Positions 33,525 through 41,980 of a stretch of 64,000 bases of DNA are shown piece after piece. Each line of letters opens with the position of its first letter. Position 1 is the stretch's first letter. The notes under the pieces are model-generated. The model was not told where the DNA came from. It made no database searches and worked only from the letters and a program-made list of their open reading frames with translations. Source of the stretch: Deinococcus aquatilis DSM 23025 (GTDB lineage Bacteria; Deinococcota; Deinococci; Deinococcales; Deinococcaceae); the NCBI RefSeq assembly GCF_000378445.1, contig NZ_KB899696.1, forward strand, positions 1-64,000, given 5' to 3'. Position numbers and translations under genes: made by a program.

Positions 33525-34514
33525 TCAGCCGTCTTTGGCAACCAAGCCGCGCACCAGACTGTCGTAGCCATTGGGATACACCGGGAACATCTGGCGGCCC
33601 TGCGTATTCCAGAGGGCGTCGAAACTGGTGTAGGTCAGGTAGGTTAGTGGGCCGACCATGCTGTCGCTGACCCAGAACACCCGCGCCTGATCGTCGTAGC
33701 CGCGCACCACCCGGAAATGATCGATGTGGCCGGGGCGGTCGTACCATTGCAGCACGATGACGGGAATGCCCAGTGCCAGCAGACGCTTGACCTGAGACAA
33801 CTGGCCGCCCCGAATCGCCAGCGTCTTGAGCTTGAAACGGGCCAATTCAGGGGCAATGGCGCTGATCTGCATATAGCCGCCGTTGGGCCGCGCCGTGCGC
33901 CGAATCACATCTTGACTGATCTTGACCTGGTAAAACCCCAGCACCGACGAGAGGGCGCTGGGGCCGCAATTGTTGTAGGTCTGATGATCGAAGGCCAGCC
34001 CCTGAAGATAGGTACGAACCGGCAACGCATCACCGATAGGTGAATTGGCCGTCAGGGGCAGCCACCCGATAAAACTGGCGACAGTGGCAGCGGGCGGTGT
34101 GGACCAGGCCACCGGGCCGGAAATTCTGGACAGATCGGGCCGGGGCAGATGCAGGGCAGACTGGGAGGATACAGATCGGGGTAAAGCAGGGCGGGAGGAC
34201 GCCACCGACACAGGGCGCACCACCGCCGCTGGGCTGGGCCGGGTGGTCGCAGGCAACCGAATGACCTGACCCAATTTCAGGGCCGGACGAGTCAGACCGT
34301 TGAGCTGAAGAACCGCCTGAACACTGCTGCCGGAACGCTGGGCGAGGCTAAACAGCGTGTCGCCTGCCTGCACGGTGTAGGACGTGGACGAACCCACAGC
34401 AGCAGCCGTACCAAGCAGGGTCAAGAGCGCCAGAGATTGAAGCCTCAGCGCAGGCAGGAACGTCTTTGAACGCCGCCCAACTCCTCTTTGCCGGTCAGCC
34501 TGTTTATGCATCAT
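33525..34514 (-). CDS. LysM plus papain-like (C39) peptidase protein
   Basis: 329 residues. A signal segment (LQSLALLTLLGTAAAVGSS) is followed by one LysM domain (about 45-88: YTVQAGDTLFSLAQRSG...LKLGQVIRLP), a low-complexity Pro/Ser linker, and a C39_2-like peptidase domain with the catalytic Cys in NNCGPSAL and the His in HIDHFRVV. Peptidoglycan-anchored peptidases of this kind act in the envelope. Minor uncertainty: a second ATG at 34511 could also start. Confidence 0.88.
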   Translation of the reverse strand: MMHKQADRQRGVGRRSKTFLPALRLQSLALLTLLGTAAAVGSSTSYTVQAGDTLFSLAQRSGSSVQAVLQLNGLTRPALKLGQVIRLPATTRPSPAAVVRPVSVASSRPALPRSVSSQSALHLPRPDLSRISGPVAWSTPPAATVASFIGWLPLTANSPIGDALPVRTYLQGLAFDHQTYNNCGPSALSSVLGFYQVKISQDVIRRTARPNGGYMQISAIAPELARFKLKTLAIRGGQLSQVKRLLALGIPVIVLQWYDRPGHIDHFRVVRGYDDQARVFWVSDSMVGPLTYLTYTSFDALWNTQGRQMFPVYPNGYDSLVRGLVAKDG

Positions 34515-35208
34515 TCGGGTGCATCCTATGTCACCAATTTTAAAGCCTCCATAAAGAAAACGACACCGCTGGAAAACAGCGACGGAACAGGAGAAAAGGG
34601 GCCAGTTTGCCCAGTCAGTATGGCGACGGCCTGATAAGGATTCTGCATTGCCAGTCTTGCCCTCCAGACTGCGCCAGATGTCCAGGGGACGCCTTGGAGA
34701 ATTACCCTCAGACGCTGTTTTTTCGGGAGGGGCTTGGAGATTCCAATTCCAGACCTCCGGCTGTAGAGGTAAGGCCCGATACGCCAGAGCAGGGAAAACA
34801 GGCCAAGCAGGGGCCTTGTCGGATACGAGAACTGATCCGAATTCTGTAGTATCTGGAATTCAATCCGGCCAGCACAGCCCTGGGAGGCAAGGCACTGGGA
34901 TTCAGGTGGTGGCGGAATGAAGCGGAACCCAGATGAGACAGATTATTTTCTGGCAACTTGTGATATTCGGAAACACCGGCTTTCATTTGAAAGCCCCACC
35001 TGAGGGGTGACCCACGTTGCCAAGTGTTGGCACACGACCGGAAACTCTGCATTCTCGCTGCGGCGGCCTCCTTGAGGACGGACGCAGAGCCGAGCATGAC
35101 CGCTGCATTCTCTTACGCTTCAGCCCCACGCCCCTGCCGTTCAGCCTGCGGCGGCACTCCCTCCCCCCTCCATTGCGGAAGAAAAATGCAGACTTCACAC
35201 TTCAGGAT
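34515..35208. other. 694-bp region with no confident gene
   Basis: Only short open frames, none with coding character. A partly tRNA-like stretch lies at about 34729-34775, and an imperfect inverted repeat around GATCCGAATTC/GGAATTCAATC at 34832-34870. Low GC relative to neighbours in places. Nothing here supports a named feature. Confidence 0.5.
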
Positions 35209-35637
35209 ATGAGCAAAAAATTAGGTCTTCTGATCGCTCTTTCCATCCTGCTGACGCCCTCCGCCCTTGCTACAGATTTCGTCACTGAATCCAACCTCAC
35301 GGGATTCCAGTTGCCCAAAGGGGCTCTTGAGCTGACCGACGACGACTTCTCTGAAGAAATGGTCGAAATTCTGGATACCACTGCGGCGGAATTGAACGGC
35401 AAATGCAAGTACCACGAGTTGCTCTATTGGGAAGGCAATCCCGAGGCCATCGCCAAAGCACTGAACGCAAAGATTCCCAAGGAGTTCAAGTACAAGAACC
35501 TTGATGTGGGCGAGATGTCGGACGGCGGCGCATACGAGCAGTTCGTGCTGACGACGCCGAAGATGTGGGTGGCCGGAACCTGGTTTCAGGGCGAGGCCGA
35601 CGTGATCCTGGCCTGGTGCACCGTCGTCCAAAAATAA
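35209..35637 (+). CDS. Small secreted protein, unknown
   Basis: 142 residues from ATG 35209; the frame opens at 35017, but the upstream part is Arg/Pro-rich and unlike protein. A Sec signal peptide (LGLLIALSILLTPSALA) is followed by a compact mature domain containing one Cys in NGKCKYHELLYWEG and one in AWCTVVQK, which could form a disulfide. No family recognised; likely periplasmic. Confidence 0.72.
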   Translation: MSKKLGLLIALSILLTPSALATDFVTESNLTGFQLPKGALELTDDDFSEEMVEILDTTAAELNGKCKYHELLYWEGNPEAIAKALNAKIPKEFKYKNLDVGEMSDGGAYEQFVLTTPKMWVAGTWFQGEADVILAWCTVVQK

Positions 35638-35783
35638 GCTCCCGACCCGCCCCCGCCTCAGCCTCCTCCGGCGGGCGGGGGCTGTTCGTTAGAAAACGCC
35701 AGAACCTTTCCATTCCGTCTGATGCCGCCGCCTAGTTACGCACGCCAGAGTTATCTACAGCCTCTCCCCTGCCCTGTAGACAA

Positions 35784-35823
35784 AAAAAGCCCTTACCCAC
35801 GCATCAGCGCAGGTGAGGGCTTG
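35784..35823 (+). terminator. Hairpin terminator
   Basis: AAGCCCTTACC pairs with GGTGAGGGCTT (one T/G wobble), followed by GTCGTTCGTTT. It ends the secreted-protein transcript. Confidence 0.65.
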
Positions 35824-35997
35824 TCGTTCGTTTACGTCGAAGGGTGCGAATAGACGGCTGGAGGTTGTGGTGGTTTGGGCGGTGGCGGCTTGGATGGCGG
35901 GGACATGGTTCAGCCCACACCAGAACCAGGAACCTCACCACGCTCTGTTCCCCATCTTGTCGGGAGCCTGTCAGAGGCGGATCGCTACCCTGCTTCC

Positions 35998-36396
35998 ATG
36001 TGGAGAAATGGCCTGATCACCGTAGCCATCTTGTTGTTGCTGCTGTGCAGTCTGGCTATCGTGGTGTTCTGTCTCTTGGCAGGTCAGACGATGGGCGCGG
36101 CCCTCACACATCAATCCGGTGACGCGGCCTTCTCCTGGGGAGCGGCAGCTGTCTTCACCGCCCTCAGCCTGTACTCCCTGCTGGCCGTCATCTGCCTGGG
36201 CGGCGTGATTGGGGAAGCGTGGCACAGCCGTGACATCCGCCGGGGCCGCACGTGGCCGGTGTTGATCCGCATGACCACGCCGAAATGGATGCTGCTGCGC
36301 CCCTGGGTCTGGTTCCTGACGGCGGCCCCGCTCCTGCTCGAAACCCTACAAACTCAGGCGTGGCGCGAAGAGGCCCGGCCTGCCAAAAAGCGCTGA
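35998..36396 (+). CDS. Small membrane protein, unknown
   Basis: 132 residues from ATG 35998; the longer frame from 35875 is not convincing. Two to three hydrophobic segments are visible (LITVAILLLLLCSLAIVVFCLLA, AAAVFTALSLYSLLAVICLGGVIG, and a weaker VWFLTAAPLLLETL). No family recognised. It is the gene just before the first toxin remnant, and the last on the ordinary-composition side. Confidence 0.62.
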   Translation: MWRNGLITVAILLLLLCSLAIVVFCLLAGQTMGAALTHQSGDAAFSWGAAAVFTALSLYSLLAVICLGGVIGEAWHSRDIRRGRTWPVLIRMTTPKWMLLRPWVWFLTAAPLLLETLQTQAWREEARPAKKR

Positions 36397-36422
36397 GCCT
36401 GCTGGCTCTATGGGAGGGGTAG

Positions 36423-36716
36423 CGTCAATTCTCCCCACGAATCCAAGCCAATCAGGTCCTTCAGGGCAAGACTCTGACGTTCGATGCCAGTCAAAGCGCC
36501 CGAACCGGTGGCGGCGACAAACTCAATAAAATACTGCGTAAACATGGCCTGAACGTGGAAGGCAGCCGGTTCAACGCCGATCACGTTCTGGAGCGACAAT
36601 TGGGCGGCCCAGACACGGTGGAGAACCTGTGGCCGCTTGACCGAGCGATCAATGGTTCAGGCAACTCCATCCTTTCTCGCGTGACGTTCACCTTGCACAA
36701 CGGCGCTCAAGCCTAG
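36423..36716 (+). pseudogene. C-terminal remnant of a nuclease-type polymorphic toxin
   Basis: Open frame of 97 codons with no ATG, GTG or TTG at its 5' end; it begins right after an in-frame TAG. The translation carries a compact motif, ADHVLERQLGG...NLWPLDRAIN, as seen at the tips of bacterial secreted nuclease toxins (DH plus NLWPL, HNH/endonuclease-like). The N-terminal delivery part is missing. The fragment sits 56 bp upstream of a SUKH-family immunity gene, the usual toxin-immunity order. The toxin family is inferred from the motif only. Confidence 0.6.
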
Positions 36717-36772
36717 ATTTCCGACTTCGAAAACACAGACAGAACATACTTTCTGAAGGTGGTGTCCACCCC

Positions 36773-37270
36773 ATGACCCTGGAGTCGAGCGTAACAGAAA
36801 TAGAACGGTGGCTTGAAGGCCAAGGCGTTCCACACAAGGAATTGACCTCACCGATCACTGCAGACCGACTGGCGGCTCTCAGGGCTACCTTTGCCCTGCC
36901 CCTGCCGGAAGAGTTCTTGGCACTGTATTCGCGGCATGACGGCTTCCCTGGTTGGTTGATATTGGAGGACACCTGGCATCTGCTGGACAGCGAGATGATC
37001 TTGGAGCTGTACCGAGAGAACCAAGATGTTTTTGATGACATCGTCGCCACCGAACCCTGGCGGGCGGAGTGGCTCCCCCTGTTGTCCAACGGTGCAGGAG
37101 ATTACCTGCTGCTTGACCTGAAAACGCGCGAAGTCAGGAGTTACTTTCATGAGGGCGGGGAATACGAAGTCGTGTATTCGGATCTGACCGCCTATTTCAA
37201 CCATGTGGTAGAAGGATTCCGAGCGGGCCGCTATCAATTCTCCGAAGATGAGGGCATAACCTTTGTGTGA
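36773..37270 (+). CDS. SUKH-superfamily (SMI1/KNR4) immunity-type protein
   Basis: 165 residues. SUKH-1 signature: ITADRLAALRATFALPLPEEFLALYSRHDGF, then a strand pattern and WLPLLSNGAGDYLLLDLKT. In bacteria, these domains are the most common immunity proteins against polymorphic toxins. It lies just after the nuclease-type toxin remnant, so it may be its immunity protein. It is the first of the small-gene array. Confidence 0.88.
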   Translation: MTLESSVTEIERWLEGQGVPHKELTSPITADRLAALRATFALPLPEEFLALYSRHDGFPGWLILEDTWHLLDSEMILELYRENQDVFDDIVATEPWRAEWLPLLSNGAGDYLLLDLKTREVRSYFHEGGEYEVVYSDLTAYFNHVVEGFRAGRYQFSEDEGITFV

Positions 37271-37401
37271 AGGGCACGGGCAGAACGCAGAATGTCGGCC
37301 CACCCTGGCCATGTGGCTCGTATAGATACTGCTTCCCTAGAACAACATCCCTGCACCTTTCAGACAGACATTGTGAGCGTCCTGATGTCATGAGGAGCCT
37401 G

Positions 37402-38001
37402 ATGCAAGAAAAAGTGATGGTGCTTCGGTCATCTGCTGGAAAACTCCTCACAGGTGGGCGAGTGACCCAGTTGGCCAGTGCATCTGATGTCCATCAACTG
37501 AACTTTCAATACATGGGCGAGAATGAAGTCTCCGAAGACTACGTCCATTACGTCTTTCTTGATCCTGAGCAGGGCGTCCAACTTGTCCTGGTCGACGACT
37601 ATCTCGAAGATATCGCCTACCTTTCATTTCAACATGTTCCCGAGCAAGCTATAACTGCGATGCAAGCCTGGCTGTCAGAGCACATCGGGCTTTTCACACT
37701 GGAAGAAGTCAGGGCAGCGCTGACGGCAGACCTGGAGGGCAACGCTTCTTTTTTGACCCACCTCGGGCTTATGGAACATCGTGAAACGCCTGATGCCGCA
37801 ACGGCCATTCTTCTAAAAACTGCTCTGAACTCATCGGTGACTGAAACGGTGGAAAGGGCATTAGTGGCCGCTCAACTGCTTGGATGGCCCGAATTGCACA
37901 ACGCGGTTCAGGCCCTCGCTGTGCACTCGCCTGATGCTCACCTCCGGGATTTTGCCGGGAAGGTGTGGGTACAGTTGGAGAGCTCCAGCATCTTGATATG
38001 A
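37402..38001 (+). CDS. Putative immunity protein with HEAT-like C-terminus
   Basis: 199 residues from ATG 37402, preceded by GAGGAG; the open frame begins earlier, at 37267. The N-terminal half is alpha/beta (LNFQYMGENEVSEDYVHYVFLDPEQGVQLVLVDDYLEDIAYLSF), the C-terminal half is helical (ETVERALVAAQLLGWPELHNAVQALAVHSPDAHLRDFAGKVWVQLE, HEAT-like). No family recognised. Shape and place fit an immunity protein. The next gene has the same layout. Confidence 0.68.
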   Translation: MQEKVMVLRSSAGKLLTGGRVTQLASASDVHQLNFQYMGENEVSEDYVHYVFLDPEQGVQLVLVDDYLEDIAYLSFQHVPEQAITAMQAWLSEHIGLFTLEEVRAALTADLEGNASFLTHLGLMEHRETPDAATAILLKTALNSSVTETVERALVAAQLLGWPELHNAVQALAVHSPDAHLRDFAGKVWVQLESSSILI

Positions 38002-38061
38002 TTTTGAACCTCAACGCAATGTTCCGATGGTTGGAGTGAATTTCTCCTCTCAAGGCTCGCC

Positions 38062-38682
38062 ATGAACCTACATCCGTACTTTTTCCGCATGCCCATCCGA
38101 ATGGAATTCAGCCAGGACGAGTTTGAAAGGTTCATCTATTTTGAACGAATCTATGGCGGGATTGGTGGAATCATCCCCGATACCGTTCCATTCATCAATT
38201 ACGAGGCCACCTATGCCAACGATCCGGAGACGATCGCGATCACCTACCGGGACGATGGACTGATTGGTCTGAATTGGGTTCAGGTCACGTATTTGCAGCC
38301 TGACCACCCCCAAGCGGCCTCGGCCTTCGAGACCATCGTGACCCGCCTGAAAGAGAAAGTGCCGACTTACCCGCTTCAGGAACTGCTGGAGCTGTACCGA
38401 ACTGCACCTGTGGAAGAAGATGGTCAGCGTCTCTTGGCGGTGTACGCCACCGCCGTCGGTGCGCCGTGGACTTACGATCCAGAAGTGTTTCAGGCGATGC
38501 AGGAGTACGCCCGCGATCCCAAAGCGACGGTCCGGACCGGGGTGGTCGTGGGCCTTGGCTACCTGGGTCAGATCGAATACGAGCCTGTGCTCCATCAACT
38601 GAGTCGAGATTCCAGCCCAGAGGTTCGGCAGCGTGCCCAGGACATGCTCAACCGCTTCGCGCAGTTATCAGCAGTGAGTTAG
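38062..38682 (+). CDS. Putative immunity protein with HEAT-like repeats
   Basis: 206 residues. The alpha/beta N-terminal half (EFERFIYFERIYGGIGGI) is followed by a HEAT-like C-terminal half (KATVRTGVVVGLGYLGQIEYEPVLHQLSRDSSPEVRQRAQDMLNRF). Its layout matches the preceding gene, suggesting two members of one uncharacterised family. No known catalytic residues. Immunity role is inferred from its place. Confidence 0.72.
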   Translation: MNLHPYFFRMPIRMEFSQDEFERFIYFERIYGGIGGIIPDTVPFINYEATYANDPETIAITYRDDGLIGLNWVQVTYLQPDHPQAASAFETIVTRLKEKVPTYPLQELLELYRTAPVEEDGQRLLAVYATAVGAPWTYDPEVFQAMQEYARDPKATVRTGVVVGLGYLGQIEYEPVLHQLSRDSSPEVRQRAQDMLNRFAQLSAVS

Positions 38683-38734
38683 AGTGCTTGTCCGGGTTCA
38701 GGTCAATCATGAAGAAGTCTGAGCTGACAGGAGA

Positions 38735-38908
38735 GTGGCTTACAGATGCCGAACTTTCTCTGATCCACCGGAACGCCTAGAACCTGATGAAATTCTGTTT
38801 TGGCTTTTGAATATGCTTCTCTGGCGCTTACCCGAGTGGTCGTCAAGTCGACTCAGTCAAAGTGGCGCAACAGTACTGAGTCACTTGAGATCTCTGAACT
38901 TAACCTGA
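38735..38908 (+). CDS. Short ORF, unknown, possible gene fragment
   Basis: 57 codons from GTG 38735, ending 1-7 bp before the next gene. The translation (LEPDEILFWLLNMLLWRLPEW) looks protein-like but is unrecognised. It may be the tail of a lost toxin or immunity gene. Confidence 0.25.
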   Translation: MAYRCRTFSDPPERLEPDEILFWLLNMLLWRLPEWSSSRLSQSGATVLSHLRSLNLT

Positions 38909-38909
38909 G

Positions 38910-39428
38910 GTGAATGTGGATCAGTCAAGTCTGAGCCGAGAACAGCTGGAGCAGCGGGCGTCTGTGATGGAACTGCTGGTCAATGCGGGATGGCAGCTCA
39001 AGAATGTCGAGGCGTTTGAAGACGACCTCTGGCTTCCTGCGGAGGTAACAGCTCGAAAACGCGTTCCAGCCTGCATCATGGAACTCGGCTACAGTTTTGA
39101 AGACGCCTACGTGAGTTTTGCAGCCGCTCAGTTCCACGAGGGACGTGCCGAATACGTCATTTATGTTGATAGCTTCGAAGAATCTGTGGAGGTGATTCAG
39201 ACTCTTCTAGCAGCATCTGAGCAAATGACTGTGGCCGGTGCAGCGCGACTCTCTCGACAGCTCGCTGCGTCCTATCCAGGCGAGGTCTTCTTTTTCACAG
39301 GCGCTGAGAGTGTTGAATTGACAGCAACCAATGCACTTGATGTGTTCCACAGATCTAACAGTGAAATGGCCTGCTCCACCGGGGTGTGCGTGGCAAACAG
39401 AAGAAATCCCGTACGTGAGTTGAACTAA
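38910..39428 (+). CDS. Putative immunity protein, unknown family
   Basis: 172 residues from GTG 38910; GTG 38916 is an alternative, better placed after GAGGTGA. A mixed alpha/beta pattern (VMELLVNAGWQLKNVEAFEDDLWLPAEV...YVIYVDSFEESVEVIQTLLAAS) without signal peptide. No family recognised. The stop shares one base with the ATG of the next gene (TAATG), so the two are coupled. Confidence 0.65.
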   Translation: MNVDQSSLSREQLEQRASVMELLVNAGWQLKNVEAFEDDLWLPAEVTARKRVPACIMELGYSFEDAYVSFAAAQFHEGRAEYVIYVDSFEESVEVIQTLLAASEQMTVAGAARLSRQLAASYPGEVFFFTGAESVELTATNALDVFHRSNSEMACSTGVCVANRRNPVRELN

Positions 39429-39880
39429 TGGCAAATAGAAAACGGGCTGAGTTATCGCTGGATCAGAACGCCGACTTGCTCCTGTTCCAGCGGGAGATGT
39501 TGAACCGTAACTGGCAGTCCACAGGAACATTTACGACCCTTTTTGAGCAAGGGTGGGGAGTACCTTACCAAGCAGAATTCATTCAAAGGCAACGCAGATG
39601 TTCTGCCATCGTGCGCTATAGCTGCGGCGGTGAAGGCGAGCTGAATCTTTTGAACGTGACGCTCCACAGCCATCAGGACAATCAGATGGTGGCTCTCCAA
39701 TTTGATCGCTTGCGAGCCGACACCCTCAACACCCTCCTGGATTCCCTAGACCTCTTCCCCGAGCAGGGTGTCCGGGCTACCCTCGAAACCTTGGCAGCGA
39801 GTGACCTCCACATCACTGTCAATATCTGTGACGACTACTTTCCATTAGAAGAAGCGAGTCTGAAGCGTTTGTACTCATAG
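39428..39880 (+). CDS. Putative immunity protein, unknown family
   Basis: 150 residues, starting inside the stop of the previous gene. Mixed alpha/beta pattern (FTTLFEQGWGVPYQAEFIQ, LNLLNVTLHSHQDNQMVALQFDRL). No family recognised. The TAG stop is followed in the same frame by the Ntox15-like toxin fragment. That in-frame junction suggests recombination near 39880. Confidence 0.65.
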   Translation: MANRKRAELSLDQNADLLLFQREMLNRNWQSTGTFTTLFEQGWGVPYQAEFIQRQRRCSAIVRYSCGGEGELNLLNVTLHSHQDNQMVALQFDRLRADTLNTLLDSLDLFPEQGVRATLETLAASDLHITVNICDDYFPLEEASLKRLYS

Positions 39881-40081
39881 GCCGACCAAGCTGCACTGCA
39901 CGCCCCAGACCAGATGGCAGGATTGAGGGCGCAAGCTAGTGTTGCTCTTGGAAGGCGGGAAACCAATGCCTTAATCGGCAGAAGTTGGCCGAGTAACATT
40001 GACAGTATTGACACCGCCATAGACGGTTTTTGTACCGCTCACGCACCCCTTAACCCCTCCGATGTGAAACTGTCCTCATGA
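39881..40081 (+). pseudogene. C-terminal remnant of an Ntox15 (Tde1-type DNase) toxin
   Basis: 66 codons and a TGA, with no start codon at the front. The translation begins ADQAALHAPDQMAG, where HAPD matches the HxxD catalytic motif of Ntox15 toxins, and continues NALIGRSW...IDSIDTAID...VKLSS, which matches the family's conserved tail (NSSIGSQW...RI..ID...VKL). Ntox15 is the DNase domain of Agrobacterium Tde1. The upstream part is missing. The stop overlaps the ATG of a Tdi1-type immunity gene by 4 bp, as for a cognate pair. Family match made by eye. Confidence 0.7.
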
Positions 40082-40623
40082 CCCACGATGAACAAGTGTT
40101 GGCGTACTTTCACAAGCACTTTGGCAACCTCACAGACTCAGTCTTCGCAGAGACAGGCCAGCTCGACGGGTACCCAGCATTCTTGCAGTTGTTTTGGCAA
40201 CGGTTCGGCTTTGGTGCACGGGCCGACGGCTTTGTGTGGCTCCTTGATCCTGCGGAGCATGTTTGGGTTAACGCTTTGTTCGACTTGGATCGGCGCTTGA
40301 TCCCCTTCGCCCGAACCTCGTTCGGTGATCTCCACTTCTTGGATCCTGAAGGTGAGGGCTACAGCTTTTCGCCGTCCTATCAAGAACTTCAGCCGATGGC
40401 CGTGTCGCTGCACTCCGCCGTGATGTCTTTGGGCGAGCCGGGCTACATCAATGACGATCCGTTCTATGAACGTCACCAAGAATTGTGGGCCGCAGGCGAG
40501 CGAATTGACCGCTCCAGTTGTTTTTGCCTGACGCCTGCTCTGCCTTTGGGCGGAGATGAAGTCACCTCAGAGGTGTACAGGGGCGACTTCCAAGCTTATT
40601 TGACTCTCCTCAGCCAGGCGTAG
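40078..40623 (+). CDS. Tdi1-type immunity protein (GAD-like/DUF1851)
   Basis: 181 residues. The N-terminal GAD-like segment (PAFLQLFWQRFGFGARADGFVWLLDPAEHVWV) leads to a DUF1851-like region (LIPFARTSFGDLHFLDPEGEGYSF) and a C-terminal LPLGGDEV block. This architecture is that of Tdi1, which protects Agrobacterium from the Ntox15 DNase Tde1. Directly upstream, overlapping by 4 bp, lies an Ntox15 fragment. Neutralisation of Ntox15 toxins is therefore a well-supported inference. Confidence 0.85.
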   Translation: MTHDEQVLAYFHKHFGNLTDSVFAETGQLDGYPAFLQLFWQRFGFGARADGFVWLLDPAEHVWVNALFDLDRRLIPFARTSFGDLHFLDPEGEGYSFSPSYQELQPMAVSLHSAVMSLGEPGYINDDPFYERHQELWAAGERIDRSSCFCLTPALPLGGDEVTSEVYRGDFQAYLTLLSQA

Positions 40624-40701
40624 GACAGCCGCTTGAACCTTAGCGGTGGCAGCACACCAATTGCCCTCTGCTCACGCAGGCTTTGGTGGGTGGCTCAAGA
40701 T

Positions 40702-41133
40702 ATGCAGATGCAGGCCTTCATCGAAAATTACTTGGCCGCCGAGTATGCCCTGTGGGTCATGGCGCACACGGAACCCAGCGATGAGCGATTCTTTGCGGCC
40801 GCCGAGACGTTTGAAGCGCTGTATTTCGGACCAGACCTTTACAGCGATATTTCCCGTCCTAGACATCTCGATACCGAGCAATTCACACACTTTCGAGGGT
40901 TGTTGGCGGCCAAGCAAAAGCGTCTCCTCTACTGCGTTCAAGAAGAGCCGGGGCTAGGGAGAGCAGTAATCGGCTCTGTTGATGCAGGATCGACGCAACG
41001 CTTTGAGCTGCTTCGCATCCGCATGTTGCAAGGAAAGCCGAAGATCGTGTCGTCCTACCTGACCAATTTTGACGGAACGTTCAGCTACAGCGGTGGAGAA
41101 GATGCGGGCGAGACACTACCAGACCCTTGTTGA
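40702..41133 (+). CDS. NTF2-fold-like putative immunity protein
   Basis: 143 residues from ATG 40702; a longer TTG-start form (40633) is possible. Pattern: FIENYLAAEYALWVMAHTEPSDERFFAAAETFEALYF, then VSSYLTNFDGTFSY near the end, similar to NTF2-fold immunity proteins. No strong SD. Assignment is by pattern only. Confidence 0.6.
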   Translation: MQMQAFIENYLAAEYALWVMAHTEPSDERFFAAAETFEALYFGPDLYSDISRPRHLDTEQFTHFRGLLAAKQKRLLYCVQEEPGLGRAVIGSVDAGSTQRFELLRIRMLQGKPKIVSSYLTNFDGTFSYSGGEDAGETLPDPC

Positions 41134-41216
41134 GCGGCTTTGCGGCGAGAAGCTCTTCGGCGCACTTCGGAGGATGCTCACAACCCTTTGAAGATGGATT
41201 TGATGCTGAGGTGAAG

Positions 41217-41846
41217 ATGTACGAACATGTCGATCTCTTTGATTATGAACGGCTTTGCAATAAGCATGGCAGCCAAAAGTACGCTGATGTGACCCTTGAA
41301 ACACTGGAAAAGTACCAGGGCAAGGTGCCGGAGCTGCTGTTGGCCATCTGGGAACGGCACGGGTTGACCTCACATGGTCAGGGTGAGCTGTGGTTCACCA
41401 ACCCCGACGACTTCACCGACATCGTTCAAGCGTTTTTCGGGGATCAATACTCGTTCATCGTGTATGCCCGCACATCTTTCGGTAGGTTGTGGGCCATCCT
41501 GGATGACCGTCTCTATACGATTCACCCGCAAATCGCGCGGGCCATCTACGGCCACAAGCTCGAAGTCTTCGACACCCTGATGTCGAGCGGCTTGGTATCA
41601 ACCAGTTCCGACTTTCACACGGAGCACTTAAAGGCGCTCAAGAAACTTGGCCCCCTGAAGGCCGATCAGATGTACGGGTATGTCCCAGTGCTGGCCCTCG
41701 GTGGGAACGGCAGTCTCAAAGAAACAAAGATTGTTCAGATGCGCGAATACCTGTTCATGGTGGCCGACATCACCACCTCAGCGGTGCGTGAAGGCGGGGC
41801 GAAGCTCTATAACCCTGATGGGCCTTCGGCAGTCTCCACAGATTGA
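41217..41846 (+). CDS. Second Tdi1-type immunity protein (GAD-like/DUF1851)
   Basis: 209 residues from ATG 41217, preceded by GAGGTG; the longer frame from 41127 is not convincing. GAD-like (LLLAIWERHGLTSHGQGELWFTNPDDFTDIVQAFFG) and DUF1851-like (IVYARTSFGRLWAILDDRLYTIHPQIARAI, PLKADQMYGYVPVLALGGNGS) parts are visible. It is a diverged paralogue of the protein at 40078, so probably guards against another Ntox15-type toxin (inference). Confidence 0.83.
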   Translation: MYEHVDLFDYERLCNKHGSQKYADVTLETLEKYQGKVPELLLAIWERHGLTSHGQGELWFTNPDDFTDIVQAFFGDQYSFIVYARTSFGRLWAILDDRLYTIHPQIARAIYGHKLEVFDTLMSSGLVSTSSDFHTEHLKALKKLGPLKADQMYGYVPVLALGGNGSLKETKIVQMREYLFMVADITTSAVREGGAKLYNPDGPSAVSTD

Positions 41847-41980
41847 CATGGATACAATCAGAGATGCCAGAACAGTTCTGGCAGAGTTTTCGAAAGCAGG
41901 AGATCAGGTGGTCAACACCAGGATGACCAGGGCCGTGGAGTACGCCACGGGAGGGCGGTGAGTCCTCAAGTGAGAAGACC

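Noticed and set aside
34729..34800. tRNA-like stretch on the minus strand
   Set aside because: A T-arm-like and anticodon-like stem can be drawn, but the loop has 8 bases and no acceptor or D-arm fits.
36408..36599. 63-codon minus-strand ORF over the toxin fragment
   Set aside because: The + strand frame gives a coherent nuclease-like motif; this one is its shadow.
41848..41961. 37-codon ORF between two immunity genes
   Set aside because: Too short and without SD or homology I recognise; may be a fragment, not listed as a gene.
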